Below, in pieces: positions 34,680-46,445 of a stretch of DNA of 64,000 nt. Both the position numbers and the translations under genes were made by a program. Every line of letters starts with the position of its first letter. The stretch's first letter is position 1. The stretch is from NCBI GenBank assembly GCA_027924585.1, contig BSBM01001662.1, positions 620,001 to 684,000 of the forward strand, written 5' to 3'. This DNA is from Larix kaempferi (taxonomy: Eukaryota > Streptophyta > Pinopsida > Pinales > Pinaceae). The notes below the pieces were generated by a model. It was given only the letters and a program-made list of their open reading frames with translations, had not been told where the DNA came from and ran no database searches.

Positions 34680-36705
34680 TGTCATGTCCCAAATTTGGTA
34701 TTGGGTCAAAATGGCCTAATCACATTGGCCCTATTCATTAGAGTTTGTCAAATTGATGTTAAAGGTCAAATAATTGCCAAAAAGGAAAATTACTAGTTTC
34801 CTAGGTTTGGGGTGGAAGCTTTGGGATTTGGAATAATGGGGATAATAAATGATGTTTGAACATTAGAATGGAATAAATATTTAATAAAGGAGATAAATAA
34901 ATATATACAAGTGAAAATCAAAGTTGCATTTCATCATGAAGACACATGGAGGAAGTGGGACCCACATATGGCTAGATTTCCCCACTACACTTGGCATCAT
35001 TCTCTCACCAATTTGAATTCAAGGTGAATGGTAACATACTTGGGGGAGTCCAAAAGGTATTATTCATTGCATGACTCATCCAAGGTCGAAATATAGAGGA
35101 AGAGTAACTCCCATGGAAGAGGAAGAGGCAATTTGGAGCTAGTGAGACACTTGGGCTAGATTCCCTAGCTCTATGACAACAATGATGAAGATGCTATGAC
35201 ACCTATGACACAAATCAGACCTGAAGGCTGACATATGACATATATGATATGTCAGGGCTAAAAATAGACTCCAAGAGGGCGCTCAAGGGTGTTAGGACAG
35301 CTAAGATGCTTCCACATGTGATTTGGTGGAAGTGGGAGACTAGGAATTGTTGTACAAGTGGCGTTCTTTGGAATCTCTTCCCAACTTGAGTTGGCATGAG
35401 TCTCTTGGAAGGAATTCGACCCATGGAGGACATTAGAAGTTTATAAATGTCAATAATAAAGAATGAAACCAGATTTTGATCATTTGTAGAATTTGCTATT
35501 GCATTTGTGAAGAGGGAGAGCTAGTGGATGACTAGTTTCTTGCCTTAGCCAATTTCGAGGGTGAAAGATTCCCATCCAAGTTGGTAATTGGAAAGGCCAT
35601 TCAGACCTTTCATTTGGAGCTTTAATGGAGTCTTTATTTTTAGGTGTAAGCTACAGGGCAGCTCATGGTTTCTTCTATTGCAGCTCACTCCTTCAACCAT
35701 TTCCAGTTTTGATGGCATATTCTTGATCCTTGAGGGAGGGCGTTTTTGGTGAGCTATTGTACTCTTTGGGGAAGCTTTTAATGCCCCATTTATTTTGTAA
35801 TATGAAGTAAATACTCTGTTCTTCATCTCCAAAAATTTTCAGGTCGAAATTCCAAGTAGAAATGTATAAATCTCATTTTTAATGGAAGAACAATGCCATT
35901 TCCCCACTACCTTGTTGTGAGCCAATGTATTGATGATGATTTCGAATGAATGGATGATTCTTTGATATATTTGTGATAAATAAACTGCCATGGATGTATT
36001 CTACAAGTTTCATGTACTGTACTTGAGCATTTGAAGCATTTTTACTCAGTTTAGTTGTATTGGGAGGTGAAATAGTGCCATTTCCCCAAGGGTCGAATTG
36101 GGGATTTTTGCAGTTGAATGGGAGAGGGTGAGAACAGTTGTAATAAACCATTAATGGTGCATATGAGACCTTAATAACATACTTAACACATTACTTACCT
36201 CTGTTCATAAATTTGAGTGGGTTTGGAGGCATTTGGGAAGCCATTTTCAGTACTTACCTTAGGGGGATTTGAACCCCAAATTACTTGTAAAATTGCATAC
36301 TTGGTCCAGAATATTAAGAGAGTTTGCAGAGGTCTTTTGGTGGCCATATGTTATCCCTGAAAATCATATTCATTTCCTAATATCATTCATAAACCTTCCT
36401 TGAATATTTGAAGGCATTTGGAGTCAATTTGAGACCTAGAGACCAATACTAGTCAAAGGGAAATCACTAGTAAAGTTACCTACATTGACTAGAATTGAAA
36501 GAGTATTTTCAGAAGTGTTTTAAAGGTACAAAGGCATCCCTGAAACACATATTTATGTTCTAATATCATTCATATACCTTCTCAGAATATTTGGGATCAT
36601 TTGGGGCAAATTTGGGACCTAGAGGTCGAAACTAGTCAAAGGTCGAACCAAGGAAAAAAGTGGAAAATTGCAATTTTAACAAAATTCCTAACAAGGGACA
36701 TTACA
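34680..36705 (+). mobile_element. Duplicated 3' LTR of the nested element
   Basis: 2026 bp, flanked on the right by ATCTC (36706-36710) as in copy 1, but on the left by internal sequence and not a TSD. This confirms duplication and not a second insertion. Confidence 0.93.
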
Positions 36706-37357
36706 ATCTCCTTGTAGATACTTCATGCATACGAATTTGCCAGTTTTCCAGTCCTGCATTAGAGTCTGAGATGCAAGAGTTGTCACATCTGCAGTTGAGT
36801 GTTCCATCCGCAGTAGGATTAATATAGTCTTCCTGGTTCACAGTAATCTTGTAAAGGCGGTCCAAGTCTTGAGCTCTGGATTCTTCCTGAATCGACTCAC
36901 TATATCTATCTCCGTCTGAAGAGTCCAATGGTGCGATGACCTTGAGATGCTTTCCTTCAAAGATCATCTTCTTTTTTTTCAATTTTATGATGGTGAGGTT
37001 ATCCATAGCCCAGCCAATTCTCAACAGTGTTGGATAAGGCTAACTATCATCCGCAATCTCGATAACCTCGAAGTATGCATGACTTTGCACTCCATCAATT
37101 TCAACAATAACATTGGATAACCTTCCAAAAGGTATACCTTTCTCCTGGTTGGCCATCCTCAACTGGATAGGTGACCATAACATATTTGGTCTCCCCATCT
37201 GCTGCCATATCTGTTTGGTTAAGAAATTTACTTCAGATCCCAGATCAAGGATGATCTCATCCATTTCATAGTCTCCTATCTGTGCACTTAGTCTCATTTC
37301 TCGGCCTGATATTTTGTGTTTCTTGATCTGGTGAACTGCACTATCAGTAGTCTCCAT
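36706..37357 (-). pseudogene. Gypsy protease and linker (copy 2)
   Basis: As 32010-32661: DLGSEVNFLTK protease site, linker ending HEVSTRR. Differs by a few residues (for example Asp for Glu in the APLxSSDGD segment). This copy sits next to the duplicated LTR. Confidence 0.8.
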
Positions 37358-37363
37358 CTCGCT

Positions 37364-38839
37364 CTATGGCTCATACTGGTTTAATAGTTTTTGAAACTCT
37401 ACCATAGTGTCTGTGCTTTTCAGCAACTTCATGCAGTTCGTTAGGAACTGCGCAACAGATGTTACTATCTCTACTGTGGTGCTCGTTTTGTCATAAGTAG
37501 TCGGGATATCTTCTATGAGTGGTGTTTCACTGCGCAATGAGATTCTTGGCGAACTGAGTACTGAATCTTTGAAGATGTCTCGCGCTTCTTCAAAGACTTC
37601 TCTGTTTTTCTCCAAGTTGAAAGTAGGTGCTTTCCCAGTAGCTTTTCTTATCCATATTGTCTCAAGAGGAGTCTGCTTAGTGTTAAAGTCTCCAAAACTC
37701 GAAGCTTATGCTCCTCTATCTCTCCCTGTCGTAGCGCCGCTTCACATCACTGCATTGATACTTGGATCTCCAGGTCTATTCTCTACTGCGATCAATTGAA
37801 TGTTTGGGTTTGGTGCATCTTGCCGCTTCTGTTTCTGCATTTCTGCCTCTAACACTGGGCAGTCTTCAATAACATGATCGAACGATTTACAATAACTACA
37901 CGTAGTGCATGGGTTGGTACAATCTCTAGACACGTGACCTAGCTGGCCATAGTTATAATAGATTACTTGACCTCGGCCTCGTCCTTGCGCCAGGCCGGCA
38001 TTCCTTCCTCTCCTGCAGTATCCTTCACGACCTTTGTATGCTCCCTGATCGTGTTGCATGTTATCTTGTTTTTGCGGAGTCTCTTCTTGGACTCTGTATA
38101 CTCCTCCATACATATGCTCGATATCTTTCTTTCTTTCCAACATGAGCTCATATGCACGGCAGTTGGACTCATCATGGCCAACTAACTTACATAAATTTCA
38201 ATATAGGTTCTTAGGTGTTCTTACATATTTCTCAATTAAGTAGCAATCCTCTGGCCAATGTCCTCTAGTTCTGCATATTTCACACCATGGCCCTTGGTTC
38301 TGATTTAATGGGTTTGGTGCACCCATGTTAAGGAATTCTTGGAATAAAGGATAATGATCCTTCGTGTGTCCTTCTCCCTTACAACCTATACACCATACTT
38401 CTTGTCTCTCTTGGTTTCCTTTCTTTATATCCTGTAGTTGTAGTGTCAGGGTGGCCAACTGGGTCTGAATTTGAGACATCCTAGTGCCAATTTCTCCAAT
38501 ATGTGAAGCTTCTAACTTCATCATGATCTCCAAGACTTCTTCCTACGAAGCCACTTTCTGCAGCATCAAAGACAGTCTGATATGGGGAAACAACGCGGCT
38601 ATAAACCATTCCTGGTGCTATTGTGGTGCTATGACGAAACTTACTTGGTCCAACAGCGTCTTAAATTTCTGGTCAAATTCCCAGACTGTCTCATTAGGTT
38701 TCTGCTTGATTTCCTTTAAGTCTGTGATACATTGGGATTCTCACTTCAGCTTCTTAAATTCTGCTAAAAGTTCAGCCTTAATTTCTAGTAAGGTTCTCTG
38801 ATGCCCAACATAATACTTCATGAACCAATTCAAGGCTCT
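37364..38839 (-). pseudogene. Gypsy gag C-terminal part with zinc knuckles (copy 2)
   Basis: The same five CCHC-like motifs with the same two intact ones and the same TGA (near 38198). It is continuous with the unduplicated gag N-terminus at 38840-39372, so this copy is the one in the original position relative to the 5' LTR. Confidence 0.8.
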
Positions 38840-39372
38840 CTCTCTAAAGGTAGTGGTGAGCTGCACTCGCTTGACAGCATCATCCTAGACTTGCTTAACA
38901 CTCCATACAGCTCACATAGAAACCAATGTTGCTCAAGGTCCTCTAGACCCATTCCTTTGAATATCGGCAGCTTAATATCATCAGTCATCCTTCTTCTAGG
39001 TGGTGTGAGGTTTTGTATAGGATTCTGCACGAAAAAAATAAATGGGGTATTGTACGAAATGTTTTGATTCGGAATATTCTGAGTGGGAGGGATATTCACA
39101 ACTAGGGGGTTTTGAACTGGTGTATTTTATGCAATGGGAGGCGTAGTGTTCACAATCGGTGGGTTCTACGGAGTAATAGGCTGATAGGTGGAAGATTGAG
39201 GTGCAGTTTGGCTATCAGGTTCGGCTTGTGAATCAATATCTACGCGGAGTCCATGTCCACTAGAAGTCTTCTTAGGGGTATATTTATATCTCTTTCCACT
39301 TCTAAAATTATGTGTCTCTTCGTCAGACTCACTATAAATGCTATTGACCATGAAAGATTCAAAAAATTTCAC
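38840..39372 (-). pseudogene. Gypsy gag N-terminal part (single copy)
   Basis: On the minus strand from 39372: SIYSESDEETHNFRSGKRYK, a Ser/Gln/Pro-rich stretch, then from 39099 TPPRRRMTDDIKLPIFKGMG and EDLEQHWFLCE. This is the start of the retrotransposon gag core. One frame break lies between 39166 and 39099. The usual gag start region is about 550 nt from the PBS, leaving 39373-39903 as leader. Confidence 0.7.
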
Positions 39373-39903
39373 TGCATTCTAAAAATGCCTTTCTCGGCTA
39401 AAAGCATTTTAATGTATAAACTGAGGTTGTTCAGATACTTACCTCTGAAACCCTTGAAAAACAATGCTTCAGCTATGCTGTAGGACTTTAGAATGTCCAC
39501 GGTGAACTCCGTCACGAATATTTGTAGTGTACTGTCAACCCAGAAGTCGACTGCTCGCGTGAATGGACTATCTACTGCTTTGAGCCTTTTAATGAGCTCT
39601 GGTGTCCACTCAGTTGGTACATCTCATGGGGTACAGTTTCTACGCTCTGTGATCCTTGACACCCACTCATGTAGCTCATTTCCAAAAGAGGCCCAAAATA
39701 TTTCATGAATATCTTTGCACAGGTATTTGTTCAACCACTGAACGTCAAAGAGATGTGGATGCCTATTTTCTTCCCTTGTGAAATCTCTTTATGTCTTGTC
39801 ACACCACGCCCAGATTTATTTCCTTTCTGGATTTCAAACGTTAATACCCAACGAAGCTTCTTTTTCATCGCACATCACGACTTCAACTCATCATGGATTC
39901 TTA
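39373..39903 (-). other. 5' leader of the large gypsy
   Basis: No convincing minus-strand frame between the PBS and the first gag Met; taken as untranslated leader. Confidence 0.5.
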
Positions 39904-39920
39904 GCGCGAAAATGGAACCA
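39904..39920 (-). promoter_or_regulatory. Primer-binding site of the large gypsy (unassigned tRNA)
   Basis: Two nt inside the LTR end the minus strand reads TGGTTCCATTTTCGCGC. It begins with the TGG that pairs with a tRNA CCA end, but it is not the iMet or the common Tat-type site. The tRNA could not be assigned by inspection. Confidence 0.6.
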
Positions 39921-39922
39921 TT

Positions 39923-41507
39923 TGTTGGCTTATGTAACTATCTTGAGGTTTTCGATTAAGACCCAGGTTCTTCACGGTTCAAGGAACCAACAAAACCCCT
40001 TTTCACCGGCCCTTTCGGAAACAGCTTGTGAACAAACTGAGGTATGGCCCGAGGTGGAGCTATGGGGGAGCTACAGAATTAGGCTTCCACAGCTACATGA
40101 AGAGTTGTTTAGACAAACTACTGAGCAGTGTGCTGCGGACTGAAGACTTCCCGACAATAGCCTTCGTCGCGGTCAACACTTCTACAAGCTAAAATGCTTG
40201 CACAAGCAGCGCATCTAAGGACTGTGCGGTTTGGGTAGGATACAATCGACCGGATAGTGCAACTGAATTATACGCTTCCTCTTCGGACTTAACCACTATT
40301 GATTACCTTACTAAGTGCTTTAGTCATTCATCTACTGCCTTAGGTTATTTAGTTTTATGACTTATGCAACGGGATGAAGTAGACTACTCTGTGCACATCC
40401 GGTGTTGCACTTCAAGGGAGTCGCGCGGTACGAACTGTCCAACGTAAGTGCTTATCTAAATGACTTATGCATTCGTTAACTCATAAATACTACGCATTCA
40501 AAATTCATCCATACATGTGATACTTATCATATTATTCCCATCTCCTTCCCATGGAAAATAGATATAAAAGCATGAACATATCAACTGATAAATGAGAATT
40601 CAAGCATTCATTGTAAGCAAACAGACAAGTGCAAACACATAACCAATCACACTGCACAAGATTTAATGTGGTTCACCCCCAGGATGGGAGCTACGTCCCC
40701 AATAACTGTTGTTGTAATTTGGGAAGGGTACAATAGTTCCAGTTTGTGCACTCAGCTGCAGACTCTCCTCTCTCTCAATAGGCCTCTATGCACACAGCTT
40801 GCAGAGCCTTTACAATGGCAATCAAAGCAGGTCTTGCTCAAGATTATACAATGAGATACAAACCCAACTCTAGAGAGTAACCAAAATCATAACAACCCTT
40901 TCCCTTACAAAATATGTCGTATTTATAGATCATTCCCGTAGTTCATGTCTTTACAATAGCTGGGAAAAACCCTAAGGGTTTCCAAAACTATCATGGTTTT
41001 CAGCTATCTAGAATTGCTGGCTTCTGGTAGCGAATCTTCCATCGTGTCTGCCCTCTGCGCATGCTCACGTTGCTATCATCCTCCTTGTCGTGCGTACGCC
41101 AACATGTCGCTTTCACGGAGCCGTTCTTCCTCTAACGGCCTTATGCGACCGGTTCAAGTAGTGGTTCTTTGCATGTGTGACCGGTCACTTTCCTCTGCTT
41201 TGATTCTTACCCATCGCCTGGCAGTCATGGAGCATCTTTTCCAAAAATAGACCACCGATGGTCTAACCAAAATATATGTCGTCTTCTATCCAACCTTCTG
41301 CCTTACCGGATCTTCATAGATTGGGCTCACCGCAGCGCTGTCTCCTCGTAGCACTGTACTTCACAGCTCTTCCAATGTTGCGCTGCGCTCCACTTCACAG
41401 CATCCCGAAACTGACTTGTCCAAAAAGCCTTCAGCTGAACTGCGCTTAGCTCCGCAGTTCAAAAATATGACTTGCTCAAAAATTCCCCACTTGGGCTAGG
41501 CCCAACA
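39923..41507 (-). mobile_element. 5' LTR of the large gypsy
   Basis: 1585 bp; starts TGTTGGGCCTAGCCC at 41507 and ends AAGCCAACA at 39923 on the minus strand. TATAAATA at 40920-40927, 580 nt from the start as in the other LTR. Confidence 0.93.
40920..40927 (-). promoter_or_regulatory. TATA box of the 5' LTR
   Basis: Perfect TATAAATA on the minus strand; conserved between the two LTRs. Confidence 0.75.
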
Positions 41508-42844
41508 CACGCATTAGATGCAATCCACCCTATTCCAATCTAACTCATATCATTTTTGTTTTCATAATCAACATTACCATGGAATTAAATGCTCTAGTAT
41601 ATTTCTATAAGATTTGTCACATCCACATATTTTTAGATAAAATGTTTTCCGATATATTTCATGTTGACTCATTCCACTCTTATATTATTCTAACTTAGAC
41701 AATCAATAGCTCTAACATTTAAATTCTATCCTACAAACTTCAAAAAGTCTTATCCATTCTCTCATTTTAGTGATGAAATTTGTTGTTTCATGTGACCTTG
41801 TCCTCTTCAAACTCTCTTAAGTAACTATGGGATATTTATTCATGTTTGTTTAGGTATTGTATATAGTGCCTTTAGCTTCTATGTGTAACCCTCGGTTATC
41901 CCTACTCCTTATTTTTCCATCAAATTTAGGCATTGAATCTATATTAGTGGTTTTGTAGCAGATGTTTGCATTAGTACAACTGATATTTACACCTCAATTG
42001 TAACTTGATGTATGACCTTATATTCTACCAAAGAACCTTGGTGTTCTTTATGATGGATAAAATTATGGTAGAAATGAAAACCATGGTTTAACACTCATTT
42101 AGACAAGGTTAGGATACAAGGATTACAAAGCTATTGACACCAACCTTAAGCATAGTTGTCTTTTTTTGCTATTGATGAAGCATAAGAAAAATTGATGCAC
42201 ACCATGTACAACCAATTTGCACAAATTAAATGTTGATCAATGTCTCCTTCTCTCCCATTAAGGTCCAACAAATACCTTTTTCAATAAAAATTAGGAAACA
42301 CTTGTCACCATAAAGGAATTGGTGGGTTGATGAGTCATGACCACATAGATCACCATGCACATGTTGCAAAGGTGGTGTTGCATAGAAATAGGCACCTTTT
42401 AAAATATCATGATGGTGATTTTTGAGAATACCCTTTGGATAAACACCATGTTAGAAAGGAATGAGAGGAAGGTTGAGCATCACCACATGATTTCATAATT
42501 GTTGAAGTGAGCAGCAATTTAAATGTATAAATTGCTTGTGTTATGGTATACTAAAATAAACCATGTGAAGACTAAAATATAAGAGTGGAAATTACCAAAA
42601 GTAGTCAATCGTGTGCACCTTGAAAATAATCATTGACATTCCTTGGATTTATTACACATTGAAGGTCCTTGAGATTTGTTTACAACAATGTGAGGGGAAA
42701 ATTGGGTTTACTTTCCCCATAGTGTTTTTTTGATAAATCTAGGGAAGATTGTAGCAAATCCCAAGAACAAAGTACATGGTTAAAAATTGCACCATCTAAT
42801 GGAACTATTGTAGACTTTAAATATCCTAAGGGATTATAATGAAT
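41508..42844. other. Right flank of the large gypsy; no gene
   Basis: Starts with the TSD CACGC (41508-41512). AT-rich non-coding sequence with no recognised frame or repeat. Confidence 0.5.
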
Positions 42845-43500
42845 GGATTTATAGGGTTGGATTAGTGTTTCTAGGGCTATATTAGGTTTCTAGGGTTTCT
42901 AGGGCTAGATTATGTTTCTATATTTGTAAATTTGGTTTCAAAGTTTCTATATTAGGGTTGTAGGCCTAGAGTAGGTTTCTAAATTAGTTGTCCAGGTCTA
43001 GGTTAGCTTTCTAAGTTAGGATTCTAGGGCTAGGTTAGGTTTCTAAGTTAGATTTCTAGGGCTAGAATAAGTTATAAAGGATTGAAAGTTTGCTACTAGA
43101 TTTTGATCAATGGTGACATTGCATTTGAAGTCTTTAAGGTGACTCTAGGGATTATGGAGGTATTTAAGGTACTATATGGTACTGTATGGGATATATTATG
43201 GTTAAGGTAGAATAGACTAGGTTATGGTAGTTTAAGTTTAGTGTAAGCATGTATTAGATTAGAATGGTTGAGGTGAAGGCATGGTTGGTTAAAGCAGGTT
43301 AGGTGGTTAGTGTAGGCATGGTAGGGTACGTTAGATAGTGGAGGGTGGAGGGTAGTGTAGGTTCAGTTATGCTAGGCTAAGCTAAATATGATATAGGGTT
43401 TGGTAGTTTTGGTGGGGTAAGTTAAATAGTGGAGTGGTTTAGGCTAAAGGATAAGGTTGATTTAAGTAGTTTCGTGGGCTTGGGAAAGGTAATGATGGGT
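42845..43500. repeat. TTTCTAGGG/TTAGG-type degenerate repeat (right)
   Basis: To 43080 the words TTTCTAGGGCTA, TAGGTTTCT and AAGTTAGG recur as at 15786-15950. From 43100 to 43500 a G/T-rich stretch follows, with recurrent GGTTAGG, GTGTAGG and GGCATGG. Non-coding. Confidence 0.65.
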
Positions 43501-44088
43501 CAATGGTTTAGGTAAGAGTAGGACCTCAACCATCGACAATCCTATAAAGTGAGTTTTTAGCATACAAGAGGAATACTTTGGGGCTATGCACACAAGGAAA
43601 GAATTTCAAGGTCGTGATATGGTCCAAAGATGAAAAAAAATGTCTTAGGCCCTAATATATCATAATTTTCAATCCTAACTCTTTTTGATAAGATGTTATG
43701 ATTTGGATTGGAAGAGGGATACTAAATGCATGCATGCCATATATGGTGATCAAGTTATTTTATTGATTTTTTTTTCGATAAGATTGTATTCATCATAACA
43801 CACTCCCATTTAGAATGGAATATGTATGTGATCTGAAATAAATTGCATGTAATAGTCATAATACATATAACATCACATTCACCCTAAACCATGTAAAAGT
43901 CATTATATATAGCATCAAATGCACATAAATAATGTAAGAATCTATGTCTCCTAAGCCCAAGTCTCTCAGCAATGCCTCCCTACAAAAATTAGAAAAATAA
44001 TTAATACATAATACCAAAATGCATTATTTTATGAAATCCATTCATGCTTTATAATATTTTAAAGAACTTATAAATCTCATCGTGAAAA
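43501..44088. other. No supported feature
   Basis: AT-rich sequence downstream of the decayed four-exon gene; nothing recognised. Confidence 0.5.
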
Positions 44089-45967
44089 TCAGAGGCGATG
44101 CAGGAGTATCCCCTTCCTTGCTAGGAAGTTGAGCACTGGGATAGACACCTTGCTATGAGGCAATGGTGGTGGAGGGGGTTGATGTAGGTAGGGGGAAGGG
44201 GCCGATGTAGGTAAATGGGTGGCAATAGATGTATGGGAAATGGATGGAGCTAAGTTGGATGGAGCCGATGTGGATGGAGCAAATGGATCCAAATGTTGAA
44301 TAGGTGGGTGAAACACATGAGTGGATGGGTGAGTGTGGTGATATAGCCCCAATGGTTGTACAATGGGTGGGAGCATCCTACAGGGGGATATGAGAATTTT
44401 GATCACAGGGGTAGAGTGCCCAGTCACCTGACTCGACATGGAATGTGGAAAAAAATAACTATGTGGAATATATGCAGGAATGTGTGCGTATGATGATCAC
44501 GTGGTGGGAGATGGAATCTACATAAAGATATAAAATACATTTCATTAGAATATAAACATGTAAATTAATCATACAGACATAATGAATTTCACATCAAATA
44601 TATAATTAATTTCACACAAGTTACCTGCATGATAGGTGATCTGCTCAACACATGTGGAGACCTATGCTCAATCTCCTCCACTTGCACCCGTGGAAACACA
44701 AAAACAATAATATTGATTTCTCATATAAAATATGACAATTGAAACTAATTCAATTTTTAAATCTTACAACCATACACTCTTTTAGATACCTATATGTAAG
44801 GTGTTGCAATACTTTTCATTGCCACCATGGCAAAATCATGGTTGGGAGCTATAATTTCCTCCCACCTTGATTCTATTGTTTCATCTCGAAAAAACTACAC
44901 ATGCCAAAAACATCAATTACACTAATCAATGTTCATATAATGGTTGTAAAATGTAAATTTAAAAATGTAATAAACCATTTATAAATCATGTACTAACCTC
45001 AGACATAAAGGTATCTTGTGTAGGATCCTTCATAGGGCCATGGCAAGTATGGTTGTAGTGAGTGCAATGATGGGGTAATCCTCACGTGTCAAAAGGATCA
45101 TTTGGCCCATTAACTTTCATGGATGGTCCATGACCAATGGAGCTTAAACGACCTACACCTAATGGTTCTCCATATTTCTCTGATGTGTCATGCCTAGGTG
45201 ATGGCACAGATGTATTGTGTTGTAATACAATATGAGTAAGCTATGCTATGGAAGTGGCAGTCTCGACTGATCCAGTAAATGAGGTGTCTGTGGAGGGTGG
45301 TTAGGCACATTCCTAGGTTTAGGTGGCCCTAGCATTGGGTTACGCCTGGTGGTGGGTCGATCCTGGGAAGATCCAACAACAACCCCATGAAACTCACTAA
45401 TATCAAAGTAGTTGACATGTAGACCCAACATGAACTCTGCATATAGTTTCCGAAGAAAATACAGTGGAACCTCCCTATTGTTGAAAGGAGGTTTTTCGAA
45501 AACCATAAACCATCGACCCATCCAGTTTTGTTTCCATGGATCATATGTGCACCAATCCATGCAAAGGAACCTTTTGCATGGATTAGTGGGTAGGTTGGTC
45601 CTGAGGTTAATGGAATAAATAGCTAGAGTTTTTTTTGAGATATTCAAGTCTTTGATTTGGTATCTACCGAGACCAGTGGAATACTATGCTCTCATCCTAA
45701 CCCTATACTCAGCCATGCTCACTAATTGACCGTGAGCATTGTCAACTGAGGCAATGATGTTGTCAATGGATGTGGCTAAGTAAAATATCGATGGTTCCCT
45801 AGTGATTCTAAGCTCTTCAACCAGGGTTCTTAACTAGTGTAAATGTTGGTTTATATGGAATTCATGGTTGGGTTCTCCTCAGGGTGAATGTTTACTTCGA
45901 GGTTTTTTGTGGATGGGTTATCCTATGGGTTGTTTGTTTGGGGGTTTGGATCTTGGTTTTCTACCAT
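44089..45967 (-). pseudogene. Decayed four-exon gene of unknown family
   Basis: Minus-strand gene from an ATG at 45967 to a stop at 44089. Exon 1 is 45967-44998, exon 2 44894-44790, exon 3 about 44680-44625 and exon 4 44517-44089. Introns of 103, about 110 and 107 bp have GT...AG ends. The frame passes in phase from exon 1 to 2 and from exon 3 to 4, which supports the model. Exon 1 encodes SIDNIIASVDNAHGQLV, then FLCMDWCTYDPWKQNWMGRW and EVPLYFLRKLYAEFM. Exon 2 has RDETIESRWEEIIAP. Exon 4 is Pro/His/Ser-rich. Damage: stops at about 45922-45924, 45684-45686, 45082-45084 and in exon 4 (ACG TGA), plus frameshifts near 45840 and 45240. I do not recognise the family. It could be a captured or ancient host gene or the second gene of a DNA transposon. 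Confidence 0.5.
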
Positions 45968-46244
45968 TGTGATGGAGAAGAGATGAACTACAACTAAAAA
46001 AAATGAATTTGTTTCAATATTGGTCGATTTTTTTGGAATTTTTATTATGTATTTTTTTTTAAATCATTGAAAAACAAATAAAAATTGCAAATTGTGGATC
46101 AAAATCCTACCTGGATGATGATTTGGAGGTGTTGGTGGTGGATTTGATGCACGTGCACAGTCGTGGAGTGTTTTTGGATAGTTGGGCACCAACGGACTCG
46201 GGTAAGATGGGATAGAAATGGGCCTCGGCCCAATTTTAATATGC

Positions 46245-46445
46245 AGAGTAGCATGCACACTATTAACATGCATGTACTAAAATTTCATGCATGTTAAAAG
46301 CACGCTTGCACTACTAATGCACACATGCTTTTAAGACCTACGTGGATGCCTAACTAGTCGTTCGGAATTTTACCAAACCATGGCGTGCATGCGGTCTTAA
46401 GGGCATGTGCGCTATGTTTTTTTAGCGCTCACGCACTCCCACTGC
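46245..46445. repeat. Cluster of GTGCAC/GCATGC palindromes (right)
   Basis: Short inverted repeats: CATGCACACTATTAACATGCA (46252-46272), CATGCATGTTAAAAGCACGC, GCACTACTAATGCACACATGC (to 46328), then GCGTGCATGC and TAGCGCTCACGCACTC (46383-46440). They share words with 8005-8220. The cluster lies 280-480 bp upstream of the ATG of the decayed four-exon gene. Confidence 0.6.

Larger units (their letters stand above)
34148..38839. repeat. Tandem-duplicated block, copy 2
   Basis: Begins inside nested ORF2 (matching 29452) and ends in gypsy gag (matching 34143), after which the original gag sequence continues at 38840. About 8 differences in the first 770 bp of its LTR against copy 1, by eye. Confidence 0.95.
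16456..41507 (-). mobile_element. Large Ty3/gypsy retrotransposon with nested insertion and internal duplication
   Basis: The element is bounded by two related LTRs (3' LTR 16456-18059, 5' LTR 39923-41507) and a 4-of-5 matching TSD. Minus-strand order: LTR, PBS (39920-39904), gag (about 39372-33500, partly duplicated), protease (32661-32344 and its copy 37357-37040), a second gag-like region (25200-24412), RT, RNase H, integrase (24345-21684), a spacer with its own TATA box, an additional ORF (20965-18072), LTR. The 25,052-bp span includes a 6,736-bp nested element plus its TSD and a 4,696-bp duplicated block. Subtracting these gives an original length of about 13.6 kb, large for gypsy and in the range of Tat/Ogre elements. 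The pol frame has several stops and frameshifts, so the copy is dead. Confidence 0.93.

Noticed and set aside
34680-36705. Second independent insertion of the nested element (solo LTR)
   Set aside because: No TSD on its left side, and the flanking gypsy sequence is duplicated with it; block duplication explains it.
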